IMG/VR virus record: IMGVR_UViG_3300042306_000576
Location: 1-43,001 of that record
Strand: one strand, 5' to 3'
From: a virus
DNA length: 43,001 nt
Position 1 is the stretch's first letter. Every line of letters starts with the position of its first letter. Positions 14,651 to 22,984 of the stretch are shown piece by piece. The position numbers and the translations under genes are program-made. Under the pieces are notes generated by a model. That model did no database searches, was not told the origin of the DNA, and saw nothing but the letters and a program-made list of their open reading frames with translations.

Positions 14651-15449
14651 ATATTAAATTTGTTTTATTTTTTTGTTTACCTCTTAGCATATCTCTTAAT
14701 ATACCACAACTAATACCTAAGGATTCAGCTGCATCTTTTATGGAGCTGTAGTAAATACCAGACTCTGTATCTAAAAGAGTCTTTGAGTTTGGATTATTAC
14801 CTCCTCTAATATTAGCCTTAACTTTGCTAACTAATTTACCTTTTTCGTAGTTATCTACTAATACTAAACTAGTATTATTTATAGCTGTTCCTACAAGTCT
14901 GGTGTAAAGTTGTTTGTAAGTCATATTTCGTGATACGCTTGCCTCTTGTATACTTTCATAAAAGATACCGCTTATTAGACAAATCACTAATTTTGAAGAG
15001 TGGTTTAACTCTCCTGTTTGAGATTTCCTAAAGTTGCTAATCTTATCTTTTAAATACTTTGGCATAGTCTTCCCAAAATTATGGTGTTTTTCACCAGAGA
15101 TGCTAGGTCTTTTTACCCCTCTTAGTTTACTGGCTCTTTTCTCTACAGTTTCTTTTGCATCGTACCCTGACTTATCTTTTGTTGATACTCTTCTGCAATT
15201 TAATCCACTATGAATAGAATTATAAAAATCTTGCCAATAACCCTCTCTATTTGATAACTCAAAAACACTACATTCTTCAACTACCTCAAAAGTATGATTT
15301 TTAGCCTCATACTTTTTAAGGGAGTTAAAAAGCTTAACTTGACCTTTGCAGTCTAATCTTTTATAATGTGCTAATCTACTATCAATATCTACACTTTGCC
15401 CTATGTAAATTTTACCACTAGGGGAAGTTATTTTATATATACCTATCAT
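14640..15449 (-). CDS. GIY-YIG homing endonuclease with NUMOD repeats
   Basis: 269 aa from ATG 15449 (MIGIYKITSPSGK). An earlier start would lie inside the promoter. The GIY-YIG domain is at the N-terminus (GIYKI, KIYIGQS, DSRLAHY, catalytic E in NREGYWQDFY). Two DNA-binding repeats at the C-terminus (GIFYESIQEAS, GIYYSSIKDAAESLGIS) are of the NUMOD1/IENR type, with a linker KLRGVKRPSISGEKHHNFG typical of NUMOD3. A stand-alone mobile gene inserted between two nuclease genes, with its own promoter. Confidence 0.92.
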   Translation of the reverse strand: MIGIYKITSPSGKIYIGQSVDIDSRLAHYKRLDCKGQVKLFNSLKKYEAKNHTFEVVEECSVFELSNREGYWQDFYNSIHSGLNCRRVSTKDKSGYDAKETVEKRASKLRGVKRPSISGEKHHNFGKTMPKYLKDKISNFRKSQTGELNHSSKLVICLISGIFYESIQEASVSRNMTYKQLYTRLVGTAINNTSLVLVDNYEKGKLVSKVKANIRGGNNPNSKTLLDTESGIYYSSIKDAAESLGISCGILRDMLRGKQKNKTNLIYDK

Positions 15450-15462
15450 AAATAATTTTTTA

Positions 15463-15492
15463 CAAAGGTAAAAAATAAATAACACTTTTCAA
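15463..15492 (-). promoter_or_regulatory. Bacteroidetes-type promoter for the homing endonuclease
   Basis: -33 TTG (15490-15492), 19-base spacer, -7 TACCTTTG (15463-15470), 13 bases before the GIY-YIG start codon. The leader would be very short. Confidence 0.82.
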
Positions 15493-15538
15493 AATAAGTT
15501 AAACTTTTGGATTACCTAAATGATTGGGGTATCCCATG

Positions 15539-16639
15539 TTAAATACTGTCTAATAATTGTACAATCTCTGCAATTTTTGATTCTTTTACCGCAGGCTTGT
15601 CTGCTTTGAACATCTCATTGTTAACATACAGGTTTATTAAGATGTCTTCTATGTAACCTCTATCTTTCTTAGTTAACTTCTTTTTTCTTAAAAGGTCAAC
15701 TATCTCCTGTTTAGTCTCAGGAAGAATTTCTGTTGCATTTACTATCTTGTGTAACACAGGAAGCTTAGCAAACAATAACTCTTCAGGGTCTGTTGTATCC
15801 ACCTTTTCTGCAACTTTCTTTACAGGAGCTTTCTTAGGCTCTTCTTTTATAGGTGCTACCGGTTTAGCAATATTATTTGACGGAACTAGCTTATTTGAAC
15901 CCCCCTCTTTTACTGCTGTTGCTTCGTCAAACTCAAACACTCTTTCTCCTTTGATTCTACGAATTACGTTGAATGTGGCAATAGTGTCTAACGTACAATA
16001 CTTAGCAATTCTTTCTACTTCTCCTCTGTAATAAGCAGAACCTACCTCATCTCCTACTAAATCTACTTTAGAGATTGGGATATTTAATGTTGTACACAAT
16101 GCTTGTAAAGAACTTCCGGCACCTGTGCCACCCATCTTCCAAATGTCAGCATTTGTACAAAGGTTACGGCTTTCCCAAGGCTTTAAGTGAGCTGTGTCTA
16201 ACAATGTAGGAATAGTAATGCTGTTGATTACATACCTCTTGCATAAGAAAGGGTAATCAAAGTACTTAGCTGCATGCCCTACTAATCTGTAGTTTTTACC
16301 TCCCTCACTTTGAGCCATTCTTTGTAAGAAATCTCTAAGCTCTGTCAATAAGGCTTCTTCATCCTCTCCGTAGAACTCTTTGAACTTTAGCTTTTCGTCT
16401 CCAATCATAAACACAAGACTTACTGCACATACTTTACTAAACTCTGCGAATAGTGATGCTGTTTTGTCCCAAGAGTCTGATAGCTCCTCGAAGTAAGGCA
16501 CTTCTCCTGATTGTTTGTTCTTATACTCCCAAGCAGATTGCCACTCTGGAGATAAGTCTTCATACTTTTCCTTAATTCTAACTGTCTCAATATCAATTGC
16601 TACGAAGTGGTTAGTTGGAATGTCTCTTAATAATTTCAT
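15539..16639 (-). CDS. DEDDy 3'-5' exonuclease
   Basis: 366 aa. The exonuclease fold occupies residues 10-230, with Exo I AIDIET (D16, E18), Exo II GHAAKYFDYPFL (D128) and Exo III YCTLD (Y214, D218). This is the layout of the predicted PolB-like exonuclease family. A lysine/proline linker and a helical C-terminal domain (240-366) follow; I do not recognise the latter. It probably proofreads or trims DNA in replication or recombination, working with the PD-(D/E)XK nuclease downstream. Promoter at 16661-16691. Confidence 0.88.
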   Translation of the reverse strand: MKLLRDIPTNHFVAIDIETVRIKEKYEDLSPEWQSAWEYKNKQSGEVPYFEELSDSWDKTASLFAEFSKVCAVSLVFMIGDEKLKFKEFYGEDEEALLTELRDFLQRMAQSEGGKNYRLVGHAAKYFDYPFLCKRYVINSITIPTLLDTAHLKPWESRNLCTNADIWKMGGTGAGSSLQALCTTLNIPISKVDLVGDEVGSAYYRGEVERIAKYCTLDTIATFNVIRRIKGERVFEFDEATAVKEGGSNKLVPSNNIAKPVAPIKEEPKKAPVKKVAEKVDTTDPEELLFAKLPVLHKIVNATEILPETKQEIVDLLRKKKLTKKDRGYIEDILINLYVNNEMFKADKPAVKESKIAEIVQLLDSI

Positions 16640-16660
16640 ATTCTTGTTTTAAATTTTTTG

Positions 16661-16691
16661 CAAAGGTAATACTTCTTTTTTAATCTCGCAA
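16661..16691 (-). promoter_or_regulatory. Bacteroidetes-type promoter for the exonuclease
   Basis: -33 TTTG (TTG at 16689-16691), 20-base spacer, -7 TACCTTTG (16661-16668). Confidence 0.87.
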
Positions 16692-16696
16692 ACTTT

Positions 16697-17080
16697 TTAT
16701 GGTAAAAATTGTATCATTGATCCATCGGTGAATACAACCCTACATCCATACTTAGCTTCATCAAACATTTGAAAGCCTATTTCTAGTCCTGTGCCTCTTT
16801 GTCTATACACAGCAGACTGAAATGCCATTCCACCTGATGTCTTACCCTCATCAGTATCAGTTACTTGGTCATAAAAAGTGACTGTATTGTCAGAGCTATA
16901 TATCTTAAGTACTGCTTTGTTTCCGTAATTAAAAAAGATAGTGTTTACAACATCTATTCTCTTTGTATCATCCCCTTTAGTTACAGCTACTTCTGTATAA
17001 ATTCTTCTGAACTGCTTATGTTGTGCGTTAGCAAAATTTAGTGAAAACACTAACAACAATAATAAAAATAACTTTTTCAT
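16697..17080 (-). CDS. Secreted or periplasmic protein, 127 aa
   Basis: Clear Sec signal peptide (KKLFLLLLLVFSLNFANAQ, cleavage after ANA). The mature part of about 107 residues is beta-rich (IYSSDNTVTFYDQV, GYRVVF-like end with FTDGSMIQFLP). Not recognised. An exported phage protein may modify the host envelope. It ends 5 bases before the -33 element of the exonuclease promoter. Confidence 0.75.
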   Translation of the reverse strand: MKKLFLLLLLVFSLNFANAQHKQFRRIYTEVAVTKGDDTKRIDVVNTIFFNYGNKAVLKIYSSDNTVTFYDQVTDTDEGKTSGGMAFQSAVYRQRGTGLEIGFQMFDEAKYGCRVVFTDGSMIQFLP

Positions 17081-17081
17081 A

Positions 17082-17378
17082 CTAGTCTTCTTTAATTAAT
17101 TTTACTCTATTCATAGAGCTTGGGTGTGTTTTATCTGTCTTACTCTCGAAACAATATGTAGGCATACCTGTTAGTCTATGCTCATCTGTTAATAGGATAG
17201 TGTGACCTTCACTTAATGCTTTTTTAAAATTATCATACATTTTAAATACATTAATCTGTGGGAATTTTTCACGAAAGTTGTCTAAGTCTGTTTCATCTTC
17301 TACAACGTATCTTTCAAATTCAAGTGTGCCTGACTGTGGACTAGTGTAAACTCCAATTTTTAAATCTTTATGATTCAT
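17082..17378 (-). CDS. Unknown phage protein, 98 aa
   Basis: Soluble, mixed charge, beta then helix (FKKALSEGHTILLTDEHRL). No family recognised. One base from the secreted-protein gene; ends RVKLIKED, like the neighbour's KED tail. Confidence 0.7.
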   Translation of the reverse strand: MNHKDLKIGVYTSPQSGTLEFERYVVEDETDLDNFREKFPQINVFKMYDNFKKALSEGHTILLTDEHRLTGMPTYCFESKTDKTHPSSMNRVKLIKED

Positions 17379-17380
17379 GC

Positions 17381-17590
17381 TTAGTCTTCTTTAATTTCCC
17401 ATTCTCTAAAACTGAGGGCAGCAAATCCAATAACATTTCTGCTTTCATCTACTAGATAACTTGAGCCTTTTAGTGGGGTAAACCATAAATTTCCTTGGTC
17501 ATCATACTCTTTAAATATCCCCCAATCTTCTTTCATATTGTCGAGATAATAAACTTGTCCCGGAACTAACTCTTTTTCTTGATGCTTCAT
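17381..17590 (-). CDS. Unknown phage protein, 69 aa
   Basis: Small SH3-like-looking protein (VPGQVYYLDNMKEDW, then STLV-like ending FREWEIKED). The pattern 'VYLKDG..GIFKEYDD.G.LWFTP' recurs in Bacteroidetes phage hypotheticals (from memory). Function unknown. Confidence 0.7.
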   Translation of the reverse strand: MKHQEKELVPGQVYYLDNMKEDWGIFKEYDDQGNLWFTPLKGSSYLVDESRNVIGFAALSFREWEIKED

Positions 17591-17593
17591 CTC

Positions 17594-17704
17594 TTATTTC
17601 TTTTTAACTTCTTGTAAATGTTCACCTGTCTTATTAAAAAACTTCCACCTTTCCCAAAGAACACCTATTAGGTACCCTAGGATAAATACTAATATTGTTT
17701 CCAT
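17594..17704 (-). CDS. Single-span membrane peptide, 36 aa
   Basis: Hydrophobic N-terminus (ILVFILGYLIGVLW) and a charged tail ending in three lysines. Fits tightly between two genes, 3 bases on each side, which supports it being real. Confidence 0.6.
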   Translation of the reverse strand: METILVFILGYLIGVLWERWKFFNKTGEHLQEVKKK

Positions 17705-17707
17705 AAC

Positions 17708-18025
17708 TTACTTAATTAAATCAATATAAGTTGGTGCCGGGGCAAGTTCTAGAGTAAACTCATCAAACTCCTCTGTATTACCTACTCTTAACCCCCAATT
17801 ACTATCTCCAAAAACTTCTTCATAGCTTTCTAAAAGCTCTTCAGTAGTCATTTCATAAGGTTCTTTTTCGTCTGTACCTAATTCTTCAATATTAATAACC
17901 CAATAAAAAGTTGTGTCTAAATTAATATCAGCCTCTACTAATTGTAGAGATTCTTCTAATGGTAAGAAACTTAATCTCTCATCCAACATTTTTTGTGCAA
18001 ATTTTTGCTTTAATTTTTCTTGCAT
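17708..18025 (-). CDS. Unknown acidic protein, 105 aa
   Basis: Not recognised. Helical N-terminus followed by an acidic middle (ELGTDEKEPYEMTTEELLESY). Net charge clearly negative. Confidence 0.7.
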   Translation of the reverse strand: MQEKLKQKFAQKMLDERLSFLPLEESLQLVEADINLDTTFYWVINIEELGTDEKEPYEMTTEELLESYEEVFGDSNWGLRVGNTEEFDEFTLELAPAPTYIDLIK

Positions 18026-18028
18026 TTT

Positions 18029-18217
18029 TTAAATTTTAGGTGTTCCACAATCATTACAAGTTTTTACAATAATGAAGTAACTACCCTCATTGTACAACTT
18101 ACAATATTCTTCTGCCTCTGTGGGCTTTACATACTTACTTGGTCTTAAGTAAGTTCTTTCTACTGTCTTAACTTCGTGACAAAAATCACATTTGTCCATT
18201 TCACATTCTGCACTCAT
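18029..18217 (-). CDS. Small zinc-finger protein, 62 aa
   Basis: Two CxxC pairs, CDFC (about 10-13) and CNDC (about 54-57), flank a strand-rich segment, so one zinc site is likely. Function unknown. Confidence 0.7.
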   Translation of the reverse strand: MSAECEMDKCDFCHEVKTVERTYLRPSKYVKPTEAEEYCKLYNEGSYFIIVKTCNDCGTPKI

Positions 18218-18219
18218 CT

Positions 18220-18477
18220 TTATTTATTTTGCGGGTTCATGGCTTTATAATTAGCCAATACATATTTTTGTACTCTTTTAGATGCCTTTGAAGTTCCATT
18301 TAGCATTGCCTCATAGGCCTCTTTAAAACTCAAATTAACATACTTTAAATGTCTGTATAATTCTCGATGAATTGGGTATGGACTGGTTGACCACTGATTT
18401 CCATCCTCTGATATGTACAGACCTCCAATTTCTCGGATATCAGAAAAGTCTGGTTTTGTTCCTGTATAAAATGGCAT
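18220..18477 (-). CDS. Unknown phage protein, 85 aa
   Basis: Begins MPFYTGTKPDFSD, with LSFKEAYEAMLNGTSKASKRV near the end. The second half is basic and helical. No family recognised. Confidence 0.7.
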   Translation of the reverse strand: MPFYTGTKPDFSDIREIGGLYISEDGNQWSTSPYPIHRELYRHLKYVNLSFKEAYEAMLNGTSKASKRVQKYVLANYKAMNPQNK

Positions 18478-18489
18478 ATCTTATCTATT

Positions 18490-18651
18490 TTAATAGTCCT
18501 CGTATAGCTTTATCCCCCAAAAAAGAGATAAAAACATTAGCGGTAAATACCCTATAAACCAAGCTTCTCCGTAAGTTATTTGTAAGAAAGTAACCCCTAC
18601 TATAAATGCTACTAAAATTATTAGTACAAATATATTTATAAAATGTTTCAT
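18490..18651 (-). CDS. Two-span membrane protein, 53 aa
   Basis: Hydrophobic segments at about 4-24 (NIFVLIILVAFIVGVTF) and 31-46 (FIGYLPLMFLSLFWGI). Abuts the next gene upstream within 1 base. Not recognised. Confidence 0.62.
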   Translation of the reverse strand: MKHFINIFVLIILVAFIVGVTFLQITYGEAWFIGYLPLMFLSLFWGIKLYEDY

Positions 18652-18652
18652 A

Positions 18653-19027
18653 TTAATCTAATCCTAATTTTTTACGTTTGTTTGTATCCCATTGGCTTCC
18701 CTTGAATAGCTCAGAAAACTTTGCATCAATTACCTTTCTTGATTTATACCACCTTGGCACAATACCAACACCCTCTATTGTATAAGGATAAAATACAAAC
18801 CATTTAGGATTTCTAAGGATACGAGGATGCGGAGTATCAAATGTTCCATGTATGCATAAATTACCTGACCAATTAGTATTAATTTTAGTGTAACCTTTAT
18901 TGGTTTTTTCTAAAAACTCTAAAATATCCTTGTCTTTAGCCGGAGACCCATCTTCAAAACGTAGTATAGCACCGCTTATTAATTGCACTATAAGAAGTGC
19001 AGTTAGTAATATAATAATTGCTCCCAT
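18653..19027 (-). CDS. Membrane-anchored protein, 124 aa
   Basis: N-terminal membrane segment (IIILLTALLIVQLISGAIL), then a soluble domain with NTNWSGNLCIHG and WFVFYPYTIEG. The domain loosely resembles the one in the gene immediately upstream (DWQGWCIVKW, LLFYPINLHRYKYV), so the two may be diverged paralogs. Confidence 0.7.
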   Translation of the reverse strand: MGAIIILLTALLIVQLISGAILRFEDGSPAKDKDILEFLEKTNKGYTKINTNWSGNLCIHGTFDTPHPRILRNPKWFVFYPYTIEGVGIVPRWYKSRKVIDAKFSELFKGSQWDTNKRKKLGLD

Positions 19028-19551
19028 TATTCGTAATTTTCGTTAAACACCTTGTTCAAACTCTCTCTTTTATCCTTTAACTCTTTTCTGCGAGCAGCTT
19101 TTTCCAACTCTTCAGCATTTTCAATAAACCATTGTGCTTCGTAGTACTCTTTCAAACTTACATCAATGTCTGTATAGTTTTTATTCCCTAGAGAAATGAC
19201 ACCTTTAGCTACGTACTTATACCTATGTAAATTAATAGGATAAAACAATAATAACATCAAAAGTTGCAACCCTGTGTTATTATCTGTATAATCTAATTCC
19301 CATTTTACTATACACCAACCCTGCCAATCAGAATTTTTCAGTTCGTAGATTGGATCTACTTTGGTCAAAAACCTTTCTCTTTTTGGTAATTTAATATTTA
19401 TAGAGATATAATCTCTTAAACTTTTACCATTCCTTAATTCTGTCGAGTCTAGCATCATATACAATAGCCCTGAAACAGCAAACCACACAAGCAATACTAT
19501 AAAGCTGCCTAATAAAAAACTCAATACATCTTCTATAAATATATCTTCCAT
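19027..19551 (-). CDS. Membrane protein, 174 aa
   Basis: Membrane segment at about 8-35 (FLLGSFIVLLVWFAVSGLLY) and a second hydrophobic stretch near 92-106, ending in a charged helix (EKAARRKELKDKRESLNK). The start codon overlaps the next gene's region by 1 base. Function unknown. Confidence 0.7.
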   Translation of the reverse strand: MEDIFIEDVLSFLLGSFIVLLVWFAVSGLLYMMLDSTELRNGKSLRDYISINIKLPKRERFLTKVDPIYELKNSDWQGWCIVKWELDYTDNNTGLQLLMLLLFYPINLHRYKYVAKGVISLGNKNYTDIDVSLKEYYEAQWFIENAEELEKAARRKELKDKRESLNKVFNENYE

Positions 19552-19553
19552 AA

Positions 19554-19847
19554 TTAACTCATTAAATCTTTATCTGTTATATCTTCTTCTTTGAAGAGTT
19601 CATACTCACTATTTTCTGTTTTGAAATGTAAGTAATCTTCTCTCTGTTCTAAAATCTCTGTTATTGGTGTTGTTAACCAAGAGTACGAGATGCTTTTTGG
19701 ACCTACTATTGCAGAATAGCCAACTTTAGGTTCGTTGTGTACTTCTTTGAAAGACCCTCTTTCATCCCACTCTACCCAATTAATGTCTTTTGACTCTTTT
19801 ACTAAGCCGTCTTCTTTTCTAACTAACTTATACTTTACTTGTGCCAT
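19554..19847 (-). CDS. Unknown protein, 97 aa
   Basis: Soluble and beta-rich (VKYKLVRKEDGLV, ELFKEEDI). Its start overlaps the end of the upstream membrane protein gene by 20 bases. Not recognised. Confidence 0.68.
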   Translation of the reverse strand: MAQVKYKLVRKEDGLVKESKDINWVEWDERGSFKEVHNEPKVGYSAIVGPKSISYSWLTTPITEILEQREDYLHFKTENSEYELFKEEDITDKDLMS

Positions 19848-20151
19848 AGTGCTTCTCTACTTTTTCTCTGTTATATCTAAACACCATACCTAGACTCTTT
19901 TTGTAATAGTAAATAGACTCCGAGCTATATGGCTTTGTTAGAGCTACCATTACTCCTGCTGTTATAATTCCCCCTAATGAGCAAATGATTATGTGTATTA
20001 GTTCTTCTTTTTGGTTGAAAAATTCAGAATCATCTACATAATGAACCCCAAAACTTTCATACCAATTTACTTCCCAGGCGTACCTAGTAATTTTGCAAGA
20101 AGTGTACCCTACCAATAGCCATAAAAACCCGATAATAAAAATTGTTCCCAT
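19828..20151 (-). CDS. Two-span membrane protein, 107 aa
   Basis: Segments at about 3-19 (IFIIGFLWLLVGY) and 53-69 (IIICSLGGIITAGVMVAL), with a basic C-terminus. Not recognised. Confidence 0.7.
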   Translation of the reverse strand: MGTIFIIGFLWLLVGYTSCKITRYAWEVNWYESFGVHYVDDSEFFNQKEELIHIIICSLGGIITAGVMVALTKPYSSESIYYYKKSLGMVFRYNREKVEKHYGTSKV

Positions 20152-20153
20152 AA

Positions 20154-20648
20154 TTAGTTAATTGTTGATTGTTTCTCTTTTGATAATATAGAGATTGATT
20201 GATAAATACTTCTTTGTACGTCTTGATAATTTTGATAAGATAAATCTACTATATAGAAGAACTGCTTTAGTTGTTCTATCAAACTTATTCTATCCATGTA
20301 ATATTTGCTTGAGTAAACTACTTTTTCTGCTGCTGAGATAGAAATCTTATCATCACTATTCTTCATGATGTGGTCAATAGCTTCTGACTTGATTCTCTTT
20401 CTCTGTGCTTCTAGGTACTCAAAGTTCTCTCGGAAGCATCTGATTTTACTATAATATGTAGCAAGGTAAACCAAATAGCTATTAAATCTTCTCTTAAGAT
20501 CTTCTAGGCCGTCAAGGTCATCTGTATTCCTTACGTACTCTGTAACCATCTGATTCATTGTAGCCAAAGTCTTTTTGGTCTCTTTGTAATCTACTTCTGA
20601 AAACTTGATTAGGTCAGATATTTTTACTGGTGCATTAGTTTGTGCCAT
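20154..20648 (-). CDS. Helical protein, 164 aa
   Basis: Almost wholly alpha-helical by composition, with long amphipathic stretches (YLEAQRKRIKSEAIDHIM). Probably a coiled-coil or helical bundle. No family recognised. The start overlaps the upstream gene by 14 bases. Confidence 0.7.
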   Translation of the reverse strand: MAQTNAPVKISDLIKFSEVDYKETKKTLATMNQMVTEYVRNTDDLDGLEDLKRRFNSYLVYLATYYSKIRCFRENFEYLEAQRKRIKSEAIDHIMKNSDDKISISAAEKVVYSSKYYMDRISLIEQLKQFFYIVDLSYQNYQDVQRSIYQSISILSKEKQSTIN

Positions 20649-20994
20649 TTCCTACGTTTGTTTTAATTTTTTCTATTAAGTCTTTTTGGTTCTTAGAGAT
20701 AGTATCTCTTTTTAATACCCATCTCCTAGAAGATTCGTTTGCTACTACTTTTTTAATAGCAGTTAGCCCATTAGCACTCAGTCTTCTAGCAACTGAGAAG
20801 CTGTGATTACTGAACTCTATACCTACACTATCAATAATAGCGAAATATTGCAAAGACTCTATCTCTAAAAGATATTTCATAGTTTCAGGGTCAACATCAA
20901 TATTACATTGAGGGTTGTTAACCATAACTGAAACCATGTCTAAAAGTTGTTGCTCTTCTTCTGTAAGCACTATTTGTTTTTCAAAAAATCCCAT
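20635..20994 (-). CDS. Unknown protein, 119 aa
   Basis: Begins GFFEKQIVLTEEEQQLLDMV. Helical ends around a mixed middle, C-terminus basic (LKRDTISKNQKDLIEKIK). Paired with the helical protein downstream by overlap, so perhaps a two-part complex. Confidence 0.7.
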   Translation of the reverse strand: MGFFEKQIVLTEEEQQLLDMVSVMVNNPQCNIDVDPETMKYLLEIESLQYFAIIDSVGIEFSNHSFSVARRLSANGLTAIKKVVANESSRRWVLKRDTISKNQKDLIEKIKTNVGNGTN

Positions 20995-20996
20995 AA

Positions 20997-21212
20997 TTAT
21001 ACTATTTCGTTTGCTCTGTATTTGGTTTCCCTAGGTTTGTACTCTGCACTTGCGGTTTCTCCACAATTTGGGCATTCCATTTTTGGAATCACGTTTGTAT
21101 GAAAGTTGTAGTCATCATAACCATCACTTATATGAGTGTCTCCACAATGCTCACATTCATAAACGGCTTCAAAATCTCTTCTGTGTTGCCAATTAATTTT
21201 TTGTATCTTCAT
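20997..21212 (-). CDS. Zinc-ribbon protein, 71 aa
   Basis: CEHCG (about 20-24) and CPNCG (about 47-51) form a four-cysteine zinc ribbon. The pattern YECEHCG.T..SGYDD.NFH..VIP.M.CP.CG is common in phage zinc-finger proteins. First gene after the promoter at 21228-21258. Confidence 0.8.
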   Translation of the reverse strand: MKIQKINWQHRRDFEAVYECEHCGDTHISDGYDDYNFHTNVIPKMECPNCGETASAEYKPRETKYRANEIV

Positions 21213-21227
21213 GTTTTTAAATTTTTA

Positions 21228-21258
21228 CAAAGGTAATACTAATTTTTTATACCTACAA
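21228..21258 (-). promoter_or_regulatory. Bacteroidetes-type promoter
   Basis: -33 TTG (21256-21258), 20-base spacer, -7 TACCTTTG (21228-21235). Starts the operon of small genes running from 21212 down to about 16.7 kb. Confidence 0.87.
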
Positions 21259-21262
21259 GTTT

Positions 21263-21403
21263 TTAGTCTTTTATTTTAATTACTAAATAGGGAATCTCTC
21301 CCATGTACTCTATCGTCCCAAGTGCCTCTAAATCTTTAGCTGCTTTTGTACCCTTTGTTTTGGCAATCAACTCCATTGTCTTTACCATGTAAATTAATTT
21401 CAT
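21263..21403 (-). CDS. Small protein, 46 aa
   Basis: Begins MKLIYMVKTMELIAKTK and ends VIKIKD. Lysine-rich, with an overlap of 4 bases to the upstream membrane protein gene. Short, but the overlap and codon pattern favour it. Confidence 0.55.
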   Translation of the reverse strand: MKLIYMVKTMELIAKTKGTKAAKDLEALGTIEYMGEIPYLVIKIKD

Positions 21404-21645
21404 TTACTTTCTGAGTCTTTTATAGTGTACTTACCACGGATTTCTATCTCTTTGCCTAGATGTGTTTTAAACACTAAGTAACCATCAGGTGTAAGGTGAT
21501 ACTCATCAGTCTTCCAAGATGCAAAGTTAGTCTCTATCGTGTATCTGCCCTTAGGCATAAGATAAATCTCGTAAGCAATCCAAATGATTGTAATAACTAC
21601 TAAAAGTAGCATAAGTTGTAATTTTTCTTGTCCTATTGTTGTCAT
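21400..21645 (-). CDS. Membrane-anchored protein, 81 aa
   Basis: One membrane segment (about 10-28, LMLLLVVITIIWIAYEIYL) then a small beta-rich domain (ETNFASWKTDEYHLTPDGYLVF). Not recognised. Confidence 0.68.
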   Translation of the reverse strand: MTTIGQEKLQLMLLLVVITIIWIAYEIYLMPKGRYTIETNFASWKTDEYHLTPDGYLVFKTHLGKEIEIRGKYTIKDSESK

Positions 21646-21646
21646 A

Positions 21647-21754
21647 TTATCTCTTATTAAAAAAGTCTGTAAACAATGCTATGTAGAACACACAAAAAAA
21701 TATTGTGCCACAAACTACACATACACTACTAAAAATTAATTCATTATTATCCAT
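21647..21754 (-). CDS. Single-span membrane peptide, 35 aa
   Basis: Hydrophobic centre with several cysteines (SSVCVVCGTIFFCVFYIAL). One base from the next gene. Coding status moderately supported by spacing. Confidence 0.5.
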   Translation of the reverse strand: MDNNELIFSSVCVVCGTIFFCVFYIALFTDFFNKR

Positions 21755-21789
21755 ATCTCTTTTTTTAAATTATTTCGTCTCTCCGAAAA

Positions 21790-22040
21790 GCCACCCATAT
21801 TACTATTTACACTGATATATGATTATTGCTTTTACAGCAGTGTAGTGATACGACCATAGTAACGACCAACATTACAGGGTATGTAAGGATTCTCATTCCG
21901 TAAAAGCTTTAATCTCTTGTTGTGGCTAACAAAACCACATATATTGTTACTGTAAGTAAGACTAACGGCATACTACTAATTTACTTTAAATCTTGATAAG
22001 GCGTACAAAGACACCATTAAACATATAAACCAAACTACCA
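21790..22040 (-). ncRNA. Gene-free structured region
   Basis: No ORF of note in about 250 bases. GCTTTTAC (21828-21835) pairs perfectly with GTAAAAGC (21900-21907) and TGTGG pairs with CCACA near 21920-21940. CAGTGTAAATAGTA at 21801-21814 repeats the sequence found near the 3' end of the RNA at 13694-13914. No consensus promoter was seen upstream, so it may be a leader or intercistronic RNA. Confidence 0.45.
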
Positions 22041-22042
22041 TA

Positions 22043-22192
22043 CTACTTATTAGTTTTAATTTTGGTTTGACTCTTAACTGCTCTTACCTTCTTAGGTTTT
22101 TCCGGAACATCAATAAAATGCTCCACAAAATTAGGGTTTAAAAACATATTAAATCCCGTGTTGATACAAAGTACCACTTTTTCTACTGCCAT
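22043..22192 (-). CDS. Small basic-tailed protein, 49 aa
   Basis: MAVEKVVLCINTGFN opening and a lysine-rich tail (EKPKKVRAVK). Start preceded by AAATAAGAT as in its neighbours. Unknown function. Confidence 0.6.
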   Translation of the reverse strand: MAVEKVVLCINTGFNMFLNPNFVEHFIDVPEKPKKVRAVKSQTKIKTNK

Positions 22193-22195
22193 ATC

Positions 22196-22903
22196 TTATT
22201 TCTTTTTAAATTGTTCAAACCATTTCATAGTGATGTAATCATTCTCATCAGTGAATGTATCAACTAATGAGTTTTTCATACCATATAATAAATTTAATTG
22301 TTCCAAAACTTCTTCCTCACTATACATTTTCTTGTCTTCTTCCCAACTAAATTTAGTAGTTGTTATTATTTCATCAGCTTCTTCAAGTGTTTCTTGTTTG
22401 AAAAAATCATCACTATTAGGTAAATTTGTCACAATCTCCTTTTCGTTGGTTTCTATTGGTGCCGAAAGGTCAAGTGATTGAACTTCATAGTGAGAGAAAC
22501 CTAATGCAGTACTTCCCCTTGTAACGGGATTATTCTGGTTTACTTGTTTATATTCTTTGTAAACATATACATTCTCACTTTTAGGATTCTTAACAAACCA
22601 TTCAAGGAAATCATCATCAATAGCTTGTACACCATCTTTGATTAAGTCTTGGTCTGTTGTTAGGATGATTTTTTTGGGATTAGCAAATTTTACGTGTGAT
22701 AATCTATATGAATGTGATATTTGATTATTATCATCTAAAAACCAATCTCCCTCTTTAATTTCTTCATCAGAAGTGATGTAGATGTTTTGATTAGATATTC
22801 CTAAATTTTTAGGGGCAGTTGTCAAATCTCCCAATCTTAGTTTTCCTTCCCAATAGTATAACTTACTTTGTTTATCTGTTGGTAATATGTGTATGTTTTT
22901 CAT
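22196..22903 (-). CDS. KNIHxLPTDK family protein, copy 2
   Basis: 235 aa. Opens with KNIHILPTDKQSKLYY, then NIYITSDEEIKEGDWF, KKIILTTDQDLI and VQAIDDDFLEWFVKNP, and ends EQFKKK. This layout is widespread in flavobacterial phages and prophages (from memory), function unknown. Paralog at 23213-23893, and a shared C-terminus with 3867-4550. No catalytic signature. The beta-rich N-terminal part looks like a binding module. Confidence 0.82.
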   Translation of the reverse strand: MKNIHILPTDKQSKLYYWEGKLRLGDLTTAPKNLGISNQNIYITSDEEIKEGDWFLDDNNQISHSYRLSHVKFANPKKIILTTDQDLIKDGVQAIDDDFLEWFVKNPKSENVYVYKEYKQVNQNNPVTRGSTALGFSHYEVQSLDLSAPIETNEKEIVTNLPNSDDFFKQETLEEADEIITTTKFSWEEDKKMYSEEEVLEQLNLLYGMKNSLVDTFTDENDYITMKWFEQFKKK

Positions 22904-22906
22904 ATC

Positions 22907-22984
22907 TTATTTGTTTTTACTCATCATATAGATGTAATTTAAGTATTCTAAATTTTGAGTGGTTATTGTTGTTTGATTTCCCAT
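22907..22984 (-). CDS. Possible 25-aa peptide
   Basis: Threonine- and tyrosine-rich peptide ending MSKNK. Fills the space between two related genes and stops right before the AAATAAGATATG of the next. Coding status uncertain. Confidence 0.35.
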   Translation of the reverse strand: MGNQTTITTQNLEYLNYIYMMSKNK

